Shown piece by piece: positions 32,473 through 41,953 of a stretch of 64,000 bases of DNA (the first letter of the stretch is position 1; each line of letters starts with the position of its first letter). Source of the DNA: an uncultured Coriobacteriaceae bacterium (lineage in GTDB: Bacteria > Actinomycetota > Coriobacteriia > Coriobacteriales > Coriobacteriaceae); assembly GCA_944321435.1 (NCBI GenBank), contig CALULH010000006.1, positions 1-64,000 on the forward strand, read 5' to 3'. The position numbers and the translations under genes were made by a program. The notes beneath the pieces were generated by a model. That model searched no databases. It was not told where the DNA came from and worked only from the letters and a program-made list of their open reading frames with translations.

Positions 32473-35232
32473 TCACCCGGTGTTCTGCAAGCCCGCGGCA
32501 ATGCCGGATACAGTGCAGAGGATGAGGTAGATGTAGGACTCGCGCTGAGGCTCGGGCAGCTCCTCGGCGTAGTAGCGCAGCGAGCGCAGGGCGCAGAGCT
32601 GCACCACCGAGAGCGCATCCACGTACGGGGAGCGGATGCGCACCACGCGGCCCAGCACACGGCGGTTCTGCAGCGGCCACTCGTCACCGGTGATGCGCAG
32701 CACCCAGTCGCGCGTGAGGCGCATCTCCTCGAGCACCTTGGCCGGCAGGTCCACGCGGTCGTCGAGCGCCAGGTAGCGCTCAGCCACCTGCTCGTTGGTC
32801 TTGGCGATGGACATCTCCACGTTGTCGATGAACGTGGTGAAAAGCGGCCACTCGCGGTAGGCCCGCTGCAGGGCCTCCAGATCTCCCAGCTCCTCGCAGG
32901 CGGTTCCCAGGCCGTACCAGGCGGCCAGGTTGATGCGCGCCTGGCTCCAAGAGAACACCCACGGGATCGTGCGCAGGTCGTCGAGCGACTTGGCCCCCAG
33001 GCCGCGCTTGGCCGGGCGCGAGCCCACGGGCAGCAGGCCTACCTCGGTGAGCGGCGTCACCCACGAGAACCACTGCGCGAAGCCCTCGGTCCCCAGCAGG
33101 TCCAGGTAACGCTCGTGCGACGCCTTGTTCAAGCGCGCGGCAAGGTCAGCGTGCTTCTCGGTCATGTCGGTGTTGATCTTCTCGATCGACGGCGCGCTGT
33201 GCAGTAGCGTCGCCGCGGCCACCGACTCGACGTGACGGCGCGCCAGCTCGGGGTTGCCGTAGCGCGCGAAGATGACCTCGCCCTGCTCGGTGAGCTTGAA
33301 GCGGCAGTTGACCGAGCCCTTGGGCTGGGCGAGAACCGCCTTGTTGGCAGGACCGCCGCCACGGCCCACGGCGCCGCCGCGGCCGTGGAAGAGCGTGAGG
33401 TGGATGCCGTGGCCCTCGGCCCACGCGGCGATGCGCGCCTGGGCGCTGTGCAGCGCCAGGGTGGCCGTGGTAGGGCCGGCGTCCTTGGAGGAGTCCGAGT
33501 AGCCCAGCATGATCTCCATAGTGCGGCCGTTCTTGTCCAGAAGCTCGGCCACCTCGGGGATCTTGAGCATGTCCTCGAGGATGTCGACGGAATGCTCCAG
33601 GTCCTCCAGCTGCTCGAACAGCGGGATGACCTCGATCGTCGGCACGTCCTCGGGATGCGCGAACGCCAGCTTGTTGAGCCGGTAGACGTCGGCGATGTTC
33701 TGGGCCGACTTGGTGAACGACACGATGTAGCGGCGCGCCGCCTTGATGCCGCCGCGCTTCTGGATGGCCCCGAGGGCGCGGAAGGTGTCGAGAACCTCGA
33801 CCGTCATGGGGTCGAGCTTGCCGCGCTCGCCGTGGCGGCCGTTCTGCTCGATATCGGCAAGGGCGCGGGTGTGCACCACCGAGTGCTGGCGGAACTCCAT
33901 CTCGACCATGTGGAAGCCGAAGGTCTCGACCTGCCAGATGAGCGTCTGCAGCGGGCCGTACGCCTGGCGGACGGCGCCCGCCTGGGCAAGCGACCGCTGC
34001 ACCACGCGCAGGTCGGCCAGGAAGTCGTCGGCGCTGGCGTACATGCAGTCCACGTTGCGGTCGACCGTGGCGTACAGGCGCCCGGCCATGACCTTGAGCA
34101 CGGTGCGATGCGGCTCGCTGTCCCAGATGCCCGCGGGATGCGCGGTCAGGTACTCGCTCATCTCGACCTGGTGGTTCCACAGTACGCGCAGCTCGTCGGA
34201 GGGCTTGGCGGTCTTTGCGTCGACCGTGAGGTTGCGGCCCACGCGGTAGGTCTCGTCGGCCAGCGTCTTGACCATGTGGTTGTAGAACTCGGTGGCGATC
34301 TTGCGGCTCACGTTGGCAGTGACGTTGGGGTTGCCGTCGCGATCCGCGCCGATCCAGCTGCCCGGATGGAAGAACGCCGGACACACCGGCGGCACCGCGC
34401 CGGAGTCCTCGCCCAGGACCCAGTCGTCAAAGCGGCGGTACACCTGGGGGATCACGCGGAACAGCGTGCTGTCAAAGATGTCGATGATGGTGTCGGCTTC
34501 CTCCACCGGCGTGGGCTTCTTGGGCGCCACGAGCGATGTGCGGAACAACGCGTCGACCTGCGTGGTCATACGGCGGGTGTTCTCGGCGAGGTCGAGCCCG
34601 CCCAGGCGCGGGCGCTCGTCCAGGAGCTCCGCGATGCGGCGGATCTTGTCCTCGACGCTCTTGCGGCGCGCCTCGGTGGGATGCGCGGTGAAGACGGGGT
34701 GGAACTCCAGCTTGCCTAAAAGCTCGCGGGCGCGCTCGGGACTGGTCTCGCGGACCAGGCGCTCGTAGGCATCGACCAGCTCGTCGGAGGGGTCGTCCTT
34801 GGCGTTCTCGCCCGTCGCGTGCTCGCGGGAGCGCAGCGCGTCCATGCGGTACTGCTCCTCGCACAGGTTCACCAGGTGGAAATAGGTGGCCAGCGCGCGG
34901 GTGACCATGGTGGCCTCGTCGAGATCCAGCTCCTCCACCAGGCGAACGGCCTTCTTGAAGCCGGCGTGCGCCTTGTCCGGATCGGCGGCGGCCAGCTGCG
35001 GAGAGTCCTCGATGCTCGCCTCGATGGTATCGGCCACGAGCTCGTCGAACTTTGCCAGCACGTTCTGGTCGTACTCCCCCAGCACACGGCGCAGGGACCG
35101 CATGAACAGGTCCATGTTGTCGCGCAGATCGGCGGGGATGCCCTCGTCATGGTCGCCCTTGGTGCGGAACGCCAAGACGGCGGCCACGGCATCGGCGATG
35201 ATGCTGGACACGCGCTTGGTTTCTTCGGCCAT
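32473..35232 (-). CDS. ppc: Phosphoenolpyruvate carboxylase
   Basis: The 919-residue enzyme fixes bicarbonate onto PEP to make oxaloacetate. Catalytic segments are intact: VFTAHPTEARRKSV (His), GSWIGADRDGNPNVT, EIMLGYSDSSKDAGP, TLFHGRGGAVGRGGGPA and the C-terminal WSQARINLAAWYGLG, ending IAAGLQNTG as PEPCs do. The start at 35232 follows AAGGAGGCCTG; a 50-residue upstream in-frame extension has no family similarity. Its product is the substrate of the decarboxylase genes nearby. Confidence 0.96.
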   Translation of the reverse strand: MAEETKRVSSIIADAVAAVLAFRTKGDHDEGIPADLRDNMDLFMRSLRRVLGEYDQNVLAKFDELVADTIEASIEDSPQLAAADPDKAHAGFKKAVRLVEELDLDEATMVTRALATYFHLVNLCEEQYRMDALRSREHATGENAKDDPSDELVDAYERLVRETSPERARELLGKLEFHPVFTAHPTEARRKSVEDKIRRIAELLDERPRLGGLDLAENTRRMTTQVDALFRTSLVAPKKPTPVEEADTIIDIFDSTLFRVIPQVYRRFDDWVLGEDSGAVPPVCPAFFHPGSWIGADRDGNPNVTANVSRKIATEFYNHMVKTLADETYRVGRNLTVDAKTAKPSDELRVLWNHQVEMSEYLTAHPAGIWDSEPHRTVLKVMAGRLYATVDRNVDCMYASADDFLADLRVVQRSLAQAGAVRQAYGPLQTLIWQVETFGFHMVEMEFRQHSVVHTRALADIEQNGRHGERGKLDPMTVEVLDTFRALGAIQKRGGIKAARRYIVSFTKSAQNIADVYRLNKLAFAHPEDVPTIEVIPLFEQLEDLEHSVDILEDMLKIPEVAELLDKNGRTMEIMLGYSDSSKDAGPTTATLALHSAQARIAAWAEGHGIHLTLFHGRGGAVGRGGGPANKAVLAQPKGSVNCRFKLTEQGEVIFARYGNPELARRHVESVAAATLLHSAPSIEKINTDMTEKHADLAARLNKASHERYLDLLGTEGFAQWFSWVTPLTEVGLLPVGSRPAKRGLGAKSLDDLRTIPWVFSWSQARINLAAWYGLGTACEELGDLEALQRAYREWPLFTTFIDNVEMSIAKTNEQVAERYLALDDRVDLPAKVLEEMRLTRDWVLRITGDEWPLQNRRVLGRVVRIRSPYVDALSVVQLCALRSLRYYAEELPEPQRESYIYLILCTVSGIAAGLQNTG

Positions 35233-35502
35233 CAGGCCTCCTTCCGGCGCAAAGCCGTCGCGCGGCCTTGCGGTAAGCGTCGGATGCCGTCGGGCCCGTG
35301 CCCTAGACGGCAGCTTTTCTATTATACGCAATCGCTGCCGTTTACCGATGAATGCCCGCGGTTTGCCGAGAATGTTACACAACGGCGGAGAAACCGTGAA
35401 CGCGCAGATAAGCCATTTGCTTTTTGTATTCGTGGGCGAGAAACACAGAGGTTGTCCGGGCGGGGCCAGGCGTTAGGCCTGGCTATTGGGGACGCACCAT
35501 CG

Positions 35503-35569
35503 GCCATTGGGGACGGGTACAAATGGCAGAAGCTCAGCGCTTCTGCCATTTGTACCCGTCCCCAATGGC
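35503..35569. repeat. Perfect 31-bp palindromic element, copy A
   Basis: The arms at 35503-35533 and 35539-35569 are perfect inverted copies around the loop TCAGC. The outer core TGGGGACGGGTAC and inner TGGCAGA are shared with the element at 49172-49241. It lies in the 364-bp spacer 35233-35596 just past the MarR gene; a partial direct copy (TTGGGGACG) lies at about 35486. Confidence 0.92.
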
Positions 35570-35596
35570 GAATGGCAACAATGGCGAGTCCGGATT

Positions 35597-36322
35597 TTAG
35601 CGCTGACTGTCGAAGAACGCCTTCACCTTGGAGAGAGCGCGGGCGAGAATCACGGCCTCCTCGGGAGTGAGGCCGGTCAGCGCCTCCTTGATCATGCAAC
35701 GGTGAAACAGGCTGTGGGCCCGGCAGACCTCGCGCCCGCGGCGGGTGAGCGACACCAGCACGTAGCGGCGATCCTCCTGGGAGCGCTCGCGCTTGACCAG
35801 CCCCTTGCGCTCCAGCTTGTTCATGGTGGTGGTAAGGGTCGCCAGCGTTACCGTCAGGCGGCTGGCCACCTCGGACATGGTGTTCGACTCGTACAGCCCG
35901 ATGGCGGCCACCGCGTGGATCTCCGCCATGGTGAGCCCCTCGGTAAGCCGGTTGTGCAGCGCACGCTCCTCTACGCGCAGCACCGCGTTGAACGTGCGCG
36001 ACAGCAGGTTGTCCAGCTCGTCGCGGTGCTCGGGATCTATGGAGTCGTAGCCGCTCTCGGCATCGGGCAGGTAGCTCTCGAGGCCCGGAACGGACAGGGC
36101 GGGCGAGAAGTACCCGCCGTCGTCGGCGTCGGCCTCGCCGGCATCCTCGGCGCGGTGCGCCAGCTCGGCAAGCGTGGAGGCCCGGTCAGCCGGCGCGACG
36201 CCTGCGCCGGCAGGAGCCGTCCCAGCGCGCCCGGTCAAAGTCGCGCCCTCCCCTGCCGTCGCGGCGGCCAGAACGGCCCCGTCGTTGCCGTTGCGCTTCT
36301 CGCCCGCCAAAGCCCGGCCCAC
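35597..36322 (-). CDS. MarR-family regulator, FabT-like
   Basis: The C-terminal 145 residues match the fatty-acid repressor FabT: LSRTFNAVLRVEERAL, GLTMAEIHAVAAIG, TVTLATLTTTMNKLERKGLV, RSQEDRRYVLVSLTRRGREV, FHRCMIKEALTGLTPEEA. It would bind a TTTGAnnnTCAAA-like palindrome, and one lies upstream of acpP. A low-complexity N-terminal extension of about 95 residues precedes the domain. The only candidate start is a GTG at 36322, next to the hisS stop, without a clear ribosome site, so the real start is uncertain. The extension contains a copy of the 13-mer (36293-36305). Confidence 0.8.
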   Translation of the reverse strand: MGRALAGEKRNGNDGAVLAAATAGEGATLTGRAGTAPAGAGVAPADRASTLAELAHRAEDAGEADADDGGYFSPALSVPGLESYLPDAESGYDSIDPEHRDELDNLLSRTFNAVLRVEERALHNRLTEGLTMAEIHAVAAIGLYESNTMSEVASRLTVTLATLTTTMNKLERKGLVKRERSQEDRRYVLVSLTRRGREVCRAHSLFHRCMIKEALTGLTPEEAVILARALSKVKAFFDSQR

Positions 36323-36323
36323 G

Positions 36324-37643
36324 CTACTCGGCCAGACGTGCGGCCACGACGGCCGGCAGATCAGCAAGCGGCACCAGGGCCTCGTCGTGGGTGGCCAGGT
36401 CGCGCAGCTTGACCGCGCCCTGCGCCAGCTCGTCCCCGCCCGCCACCAGGATGAGCGCGCAGCCCAGCTTGTCGGCCTGCTTGAACTGTCCCTTGAGGGA
36501 GCGGCCCTGGTAGTCGGCCTCAGTGCGGATGCCGGCGGCGCGCAGGGGGCGGGTGATGCCGAAGACCTGCTCGCGCGTGACGCCGGGGGCGGCGGCAACG
36601 TAGACGCTCTTCTCAGGCTGCCCGGCCATCTCCTGCCCTTGCGCCTCCAGCGCCAGCTGGACGCGCTCGAAGCCCACGGCAAAGCCGACGCCCGGGGTGG
36701 GCTTGCCGCCCTCGAGCTCAACCAGGCCGTCGTAGCGCCCGCCGCCGCCGATGGAGCCCACGCCGGCGCCCGGCGCCTCGACCTCGAAGACGGTGCGCGT
36801 GTAGTAGTCCAGGCCGCGCACGAGCGTGGGGTCCTCCACGTAGGCGATACCCGCGGCGTCCAGGTAGCGCTTGACCTGCTCGTAGTGGGCGCGGCAATCA
36901 TCGCAGAGGTGGTCGCGCATGAGCGGGGCACCCTTCATGACCTCGCGGCAGCGGTCGTTCTTGCAGTCGAAGGCGCGCAGGGGGTTGACCTCGGCGCGCT
37001 CGCGGCACTCGTCGCACATCTCGTCGGCATGGTCCAGGATAAAGGCGCGCACCTGGTCGCGGTAAGCCGGGCGGCAGGCCGAGTCGCCCATCGAGTTGAT
37101 GAGCAACCGCAGGCCGGACAGGTCGAAGCCCAGGCGCTTGTAGAACTCCATGAGCATGATGATGCACTCGGCGTCGGCCGCCGGGTCGGGCGCGCCGAGC
37201 CATTCGATGCCGACTTGGTGGAACTGGCGCAGGCGGCCCTTCTGCGGGCGCTCGCCGCGGAACATGGCCTCGGCGTACCAGCCCTTGAACGGCGCGGAGC
37301 CCTGCGGCACCAGGTTGTTCTCGACCACGGCGCGCACCACGCCGGCCGTGCCCTCCGGGCGCAGGGCCAGGCGCTGCTTGGGCTTGAGGTTAGCGTCGGT
37401 GCCCTCTGCGAGCACGCGGCCGAAGTTGGCGCCGGAGAACACGCGGAACATCTCCTTGCGCACCACGTCGGTGGAGGTGCCGATGCCGTGCACGAAGACG
37501 TCGAGCTGCTCGATGGCCGGCGTCTCGACCGCGTCGAAGCCGTACGGGCCGAAAACCTCGGCCGCCACCTGTTGCATGCGCTGCCAAGCGCGCATGTCGC
37601 GCCCGATCAGGTCCTTGGTTCCCTCCGCGCGCTGTGCCTGCAT
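36324..37643 (-). CDS. hisS: Histidyl-tRNA synthetase
   Basis: The 439-residue class II synthetase charges tRNA-His. Motif 2 lies around FRGERPQKGRLRQFHQVGIEW, the histidine A loop in VRGLDYYTRTVFEVE and the family stretch GSIGGGGRYDGLVELEGG; LRPEGTAGVVRAVVE is also typical. The C-terminal anticodon domain begins near VYVAAAPGVTREQ. It starts at 37643 with MQAQRAEGTKDLIG and ends one base before the FabT-like GTG start, so the pair is probably cotranscribed. Confidence 0.96.
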   Translation of the reverse strand: MQAQRAEGTKDLIGRDMRAWQRMQQVAAEVFGPYGFDAVETPAIEQLDVFVHGIGTSTDVVRKEMFRVFSGANFGRVLAEGTDANLKPKQRLALRPEGTAGVVRAVVENNLVPQGSAPFKGWYAEAMFRGERPQKGRLRQFHQVGIEWLGAPDPAADAECIIMLMEFYKRLGFDLSGLRLLINSMGDSACRPAYRDQVRAFILDHADEMCDECRERAEVNPLRAFDCKNDRCREVMKGAPLMRDHLCDDCRAHYEQVKRYLDAAGIAYVEDPTLVRGLDYYTRTVFEVEAPGAGVGSIGGGGRYDGLVELEGGKPTPGVGFAVGFERVQLALEAQGQEMAGQPEKSVYVAAAPGVTREQVFGITRPLRAAGIRTEADYQGRSLKGQFKQADKLGCALILVAGGDELAQGAVKLRDLATHDEALVPLADLPAVVAARLAE

Positions 37644-37740
37644 GGATGCCTCCCGTAAGTGTGCGGCGCCGGCGCGGGGCCCGGGGTCGGCCGCAACGGC
37701 GCTTCTCGCTTTGCTCTAACCCGTGCATTATACGAGAAGC

Positions 37741-37769
37741 GCGGGCGCCCCGTCCGCCGGGGCGCCCGC
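37741..37769 (-). terminator. Hairpin downstream of the DUF1015 gene
   Basis: An 11-bp stem, GCGGGCGCCCC at 37741-37751 with its complement at 37759-37769, between hisS and the DUF1015 gene. No strong U-tract follows. Confidence 0.5.
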
Positions 37770-37822
37770 TGCGTCAAATTACTACGATTGCCTAAGGATC
37801 GCCGCCAGCGCCCCGCGCAGCG

Positions 37823-39235
37823 TCAAATACGATGGATGAAAAGCCCGCTCCGCAGCTTAGGCTCGAACCAGGTCGACTTGGGAGGCATCAGAAGCTCGGC
37901 ATCGGCCACGAGCATGAGCTCGTCGACCGAGGTTGCGTTCAGCACGAAGGCACAGCCGCCCGCGCCCGCGCGGCGCTCGAGCTCCGCAGTGCCGCGGATG
38001 CCGCCCACGAAGCTGATGCGCGGGTCGCGGCGCGGGTCGCCTACGCCTAAGATGGGGCCTAGCACGCGATCCTGGAGGAACGACACGTCGAGCGCCTCCA
38101 CCGGGTTGGCCACGAGCACCTTGTTGGACAGGCGCTCGCCCAGGCGCAGCGTCCACCAACGGCCGTCCGAGAACAGACCGAAGGTGCCGCGCGCATCGGG
38201 CACGACCGGGCGGTCTGACGGCTCGGCGATAAAGCCCGCGGCCTCGATGGCGGCCACCAGCTCGTCGGCCGCAAGGCCCGCGCGGTCGGCCACCACACGG
38301 TTGTAGGGCAGCACGGTGAGCTCGCGCGCCGGGAACAGCACCGACATCACCGTCTCGTATGCGGGCAGGTCCCCGCCGGGCAGGGCGTCCGCGGCGCCCA
38401 GCACCGGGGCGGAGGCGTCGCGGCGGTGTTCCCCCCGCGCGCCCTTCCCTGCGTCCCCGCCGGCGGCACGGACAACGTCGCCGCCCCCGCCCGCCTGGCC
38501 GCAGGCAACGACGGGCTCCTCGCCCGCCGCCGCGCGCGACGCCGCCTCGGCGGCTGCGGCGCGGCGCCGCGCCAAGCCCACCTTCACCGCCGACGCCGCG
38601 CGATGGTGGCCGTCGGCGATATAGGCGCACGGCACGCACCGGAACGCCTCGGCGAGCGCCTCCACCTCGTCATGGTCGGAAATGCGCCAGACCGTCTCGT
38701 GCACGCCCTCGGCGTCCTCGAAATCGTAGAGCGGGGCGCAGAGCGTGGCGCGGCGCACCAGCCGGTCCACCGCCGCGTTGCCCCGGTACGTGAGGAAGAT
38801 GGGCCCGGTCTGCGCGGAGAGCGCCTCGATGTGCTGGATGCGGTCGCGCTCCTTCTCGGCGCGCGTGTTCTCATGGCGCTTGACCTTGCCGGACACGTAG
38901 TCGTCCAGCTTGCAGCAGGCAACGATGCCCGTCTGCTCGGCGGACTCGGTGGCCAGGCGGTACAAGTAGAAGCAGGGAGCGTCCTCCTCGACGAAGGTTC
39001 CGTCGGCCAGGCGCGCCTCCATGAGCTCGCGCGCCTTGGCGTAAACCTCGGGCGCGTACATGTCCTGGCCGGGCGAGAACTGCGTCTCGGGCCGGTCGAT
39101 GTTCAGGAACGACAAGGGCCTGCCCGCCACGGCGGCCGCCGCCTCCGCGCGGTCGTACACGTCGTACGGAAGCGCCGCCACCTGGGCGGCCACGCTCCGC
39201 GCCGGCCGCACCGCCGCAAACGGAAAGATGTCCAT
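37823..39235 (-). CDS. DUF1015-family protein (possible serine kinase) in the serine biosynthesis operon
   Basis: The 470-residue protein shows the DUF1015 signatures VAALPYDVYDRAEA, SFLNIDRPE, RHENTRAEKERDRIQHIEAL, GPIFLTYR and the core AYIADGHHRAASAVKVG (DGHHR at 208-212). DGHHR resembles the nucleotide-binding motif of ParB/SerK-fold serine kinases, so phosphorylation of free serine is a fair hypothesis. A Gly/Ala-rich insertion occupies about residues 223-290, just after the core. The gene lies 24 bp after serA and downstream of serC, so it is probably cotranscribed with them. Confidence 0.8.
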   Translation of the reverse strand: MDIFPFAAVRPARSVAAQVAALPYDVYDRAEAAAAVAGRPLSFLNIDRPETQFSPGQDMYAPEVYAKARELMEARLADGTFVEEDAPCFYLYRLATESAEQTGIVACCKLDDYVSGKVKRHENTRAEKERDRIQHIEALSAQTGPIFLTYRGNAAVDRLVRRATLCAPLYDFEDAEGVHETVWRISDHDEVEALAEAFRCVPCAYIADGHHRAASAVKVGLARRRAAAAEAASRAAAGEEPVVACGQAGGGGDVVRAAGGDAGKGARGEHRRDASAPVLGAADALPGGDLPAYETVMSVLFPARELTVLPYNRVVADRAGLAADELVAAIEAAGFIAEPSDRPVVPDARGTFGLFSDGRWWTLRLGERLSNKVLVANPVEALDVSFLQDRVLGPILGVGDPRRDPRISFVGGIRGTAELERRAGAGGCAFVLNATSVDELMLVADAELLMPPKSTWFEPKLRSGLFIHRI

Positions 39236-39259
39236 GCGCAGCTCCTCTCCTCTTTGCCT

Positions 39260-40423
39260 TTACTTGATCACTCTGACGCGGTATATCGACGGGATCTGGC
39301 GCAGGGCCTCGATGGTGGCCGGCTCCAGGTGCTCGTCGGTATCGAACATGGTGTAGGCGTTGGCGCCCGCGCTCTCGTTGACCATGCGCTGCACGTTGGC
39401 GTTGTCGCGCGCCAAGATGGCCGTGATCTGGCCGATCATGTTGGGTACGTTGGCGTGCAGGCACGCCACGCGGCTGGCCGCCCGTGCCTTGCCCATGGAG
39501 CAGGCCGGGTAGTTGACCGAGTTGGCGATGTTGCCGTTCTCCAGGTAGTCCTTGAGCTCGGAGATGGCCATGTCGGCGCAGTTAGCCTCGGCCTCGTCGG
39601 TGCCGGCGCCGGAGTGGGTGGTTACGTAGGTGCGCGGCATGTGCAGCGTGGCCGGCGTGGGGAAATCGCAGGCAAACCAGCTCAAGCGGCCGCTCTCCAA
39701 CGCCGCGGCCACGGCCTCCTCGTCGATGATGGTCTCGCGCGCGTAGTTGATGAGCACTGCCCCCGGGGCGAGAAGCGCCAGCTGGTCGGCGCCGATCATG
39801 CGCACGGTATCGGCCTTGCTCGGCACGTGCAGGGTCAGGTAATCGCAGTCGCGGCAGAGGTCCTCGAGCGTGCCCACGCGCTGGACCTCGCGCGAGAGCA
39901 TCCATGCGTGCTCAACGGAGATGAACGGGTCGTAGCCGTACACGTCCATGCCCAGCTCCACGCAGGCGTTGGCCACCTTGGAGCCCACGTTGCCGAGCCC
40001 GACCACGCCCACGCGCTTGCCCTTGAGCTCGCGGCCCACGAACTGCTTCTTGGCGCGCTCGGCCTCCGTGAGGGGGTCCGGCAGCTCGGCGTGGGCACGG
40101 CACCACTCCATGGACTGCACCACGCCGCGGCTCGACAGCACCATCATGGCCAGCACGATCTCCTTGACGGCGTTGGAGTTGGCGCCCGGCGAGTTGAACA
40201 CCACCACGCCGCGGCGGGCGTAGTCCTCAACCGGGATGTTGTTCACACCGGCGCCGCAGCGGGCGATGGCGCGGATGGACTCGGGCAGCACGTAGCCGTG
40301 CAGGTCCGTGGAGCGCATGAGGATGGCGTCGGCCTCCTCGGCGTCGTCCACAAAGGCGTAGCCTTGGCCAAAGGTGACGCTGCCGTCCTTGGTGATGTCG
40401 TCGATGATCTTGATGTTGCGCAT
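39260..40423 (-). CDS. serA: D-3-phosphoglycerate dehydrogenase
   Basis: The 387-residue enzyme oxidises 3-phosphoglycerate with NAD in the first step of serine synthesis. It has RCGAGVNNIPVEDYARRG, GVVGLGNVGSKVANACVELG and NYARETIIDEEAV, and a C-terminal ACT-like domain from about residue 320 (VACLHANVPNMIGQITAILA). The short ACT form suggests possible feedback control by serine. The start at 40423 follows GAAAGGACTTCC. It is 126 bp downstream of serC. Confidence 0.93.
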   Translation of the reverse strand: MRNIKIIDDITKDGSVTFGQGYAFVDDAEEADAILMRSTDLHGYVLPESIRAIARCGAGVNNIPVEDYARRGVVVFNSPGANSNAVKEIVLAMMVLSSRGVVQSMEWCRAHAELPDPLTEAERAKKQFVGRELKGKRVGVVGLGNVGSKVANACVELGMDVYGYDPFISVEHAWMLSREVQRVGTLEDLCRDCDYLTLHVPSKADTVRMIGADQLALLAPGAVLINYARETIIDEEAVAAALESGRLSWFACDFPTPATLHMPRTYVTTHSGAGTDEAEANCADMAISELKDYLENGNIANSVNYPACSMGKARAASRVACLHANVPNMIGQITAILARDNANVQRMVNESAGANAYTMFDTDEHLEPATIEALRQIPSIYRVRVIK

Positions 40424-40444
40424 GGCGGAAGTCCTTTCACAAAC

Positions 40445-40457
40445 GGGCGAGAAGCGC
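40445..40457. repeat. Copy of the 13-mer GGGCGAGAAGCGC (intergenic)
   Basis: Exact copy in the spacer between serC and serA; a one-mismatch inverted copy is at 40565-40577 in the serC C-terminus. Confidence 0.7.
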
Positions 40458-40549
40458 GGCGCGGAGCCGCAGGGCACGCGGAGGCGCGGCGCCGGCAAGG
40501 CTCCCGGCGCCCGCTCGCGCGGACACCGGGGCGGTGCGGGCAGCCGCGC

Positions 40550-41689
40550 CTAACAAGATCGCGCGCTCTTCTCGCCCGCCGCCAAGGCCGCGGCCTCCGC
40601 CTCGGCCGGATGCGCCGCCTCGAACTCCTCCATATAGGCCGTGAGCGCCTGGACGGCCTCGATCGGCAGGGCGTTGTACATGCTGGCGCGCATGCCCCGC
40701 GTGGAGCGGTGCCCCTTGATGCCGATCATGCCGCGCGCCTCGGCACCGGCCAGGAACTCCTGGTCGAGCGCGTCGGAGCCGGTGCGGAACGTGGCGTTCA
40801 TCATGGAGCGGGAGGCCTTCTGCGCGTGCGGGCGGAAAAGCCGGCTCTTGTCGAGCGCGGCGTACATCAGATCCGCCTTGGCGCGGTTGCGCTCGCGCAT
40901 GGCGGCAAGTCCGCCCTGGGCTTCGATCCAGTCGAACACGAGCGAGCACGCGTAGATGGCGAACGTGTTGGGCGTGTTCATCATGGAGTCCTTCTCGTCC
41001 TGCACCCGATAATCCAGGTAGCTGGGGCAATAGGGCTTGGCCGGGCCCGGGGCTATGAGGTCGCGGCGCACGATGACGCAGGAGAGGCCCGCAGGGCCCG
41101 CGTTCTTCTGCACGCCGGCGTAGATGAGGCCGTAGCGCGCCACGTCCACCGGCTCGGAGAGGAAGCACGACGACATGTCCGAGACCAGCGGAACGGCACC
41201 GGTATCGGGCAGTTCCCAGAACTTGGTGCCGTAAATGGTGTTGTTCTCGCAGATGTAGAGGTAGTCAAGGTCCTGCGGGACGGTGTAGGAGCCGGTGTCC
41301 GGAACGCGGTCGTAGCCGGTGGGCTCCGAGCTTGCCACGACGGGCGCCTCGCCGTACTTGCCGGCTTCCTGCCAGGCAAGCGTGGAGAAGAGGCCCGAGC
41401 GAATATAGCCGGCGCGGCCCGTGCGCATGAGGTTCATCGGGATGCCCGCGAACTGGAGCGTGGCGCCGCCCTGCAGGAAGAGCACCGCGTAGGAGTCGGG
41501 AATGCCCATGAGGCGACGAAGGGTATCCTCGGCGTGCTCTATGACAGCCGAGAACGCCGGCGTGCGGTGGCTCATCTCCAAAATGGAAAGGCCCTCGCCG
41601 CGGTAGTCGAGAAGCTCTGATTGGATTTGCTCGAGCACGGGAACCGGCATCGTGGCCGGACCGGCACCGAAGTTGTAGACGCGTGCCAT
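40550..41689 (-). CDS. serC: Phosphoserine aminotransferase
   Basis: The 379-residue PLP enzyme makes phosphoserine. It begins MARVYNFGAGPATMPVPVL, has LFLQGGATLQFAGIPMNL and the PLP Lys in LIYAGVQKNAGPAGLSCVIV. MNTPNTFAIYACSLVFDWI and IGIKGHRSTRGMRASMYNAL are typical. The start at 41689 follows GGAGGTGCATCC. No serB was seen in the window. Confidence 0.95.
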   Translation of the reverse strand: MARVYNFGAGPATMPVPVLEQIQSELLDYRGEGLSILEMSHRTPAFSAVIEHAEDTLRRLMGIPDSYAVLFLQGGATLQFAGIPMNLMRTGRAGYIRSGLFSTLAWQEAGKYGEAPVVASSEPTGYDRVPDTGSYTVPQDLDYLYICENNTIYGTKFWELPDTGAVPLVSDMSSCFLSEPVDVARYGLIYAGVQKNAGPAGLSCVIVRRDLIAPGPAKPYCPSYLDYRVQDEKDSMMNTPNTFAIYACSLVFDWIEAQGGLAAMRERNRAKADLMYAALDKSRLFRPHAQKASRSMMNATFRTGSDALDQEFLAGAEARGMIGIKGHRSTRGMRASMYNALPIEAVQALTAYMEEFEAAHPAEAEAAALAAGEKSARSC

Positions 41690-41953
41690 AGGATGCACCT
41701 CCATGCGCCGGGACATGCCCGCCGCCGTCGGCATTGCCTGTCGAGGGAAGAACAGCGATCTGTGGCCCTCCATTGTACGGGGATGCAGCGGCGCGGGCGA
41801 ACAGCGGCGGCGCTTGTTACCGACATGTTGCCGAATCGTGTGGAGAAAAGTAACCGAACGATGCGGGCGGGAAACGCCGCGGCAGCCGCGGCCTGATGAA
41901 ATGAACTCGTCCCCATCCGCCACCCTGTCCCCTGTCCCCGCAACCCTGCGCGC

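Noticed and set aside
38426..41620. A 1064-codon plus-strand frame across DUF1015, serA and serC
   Set aside because: It crosses three recognisable minus-strand genes and their spacers and has no domain pattern.
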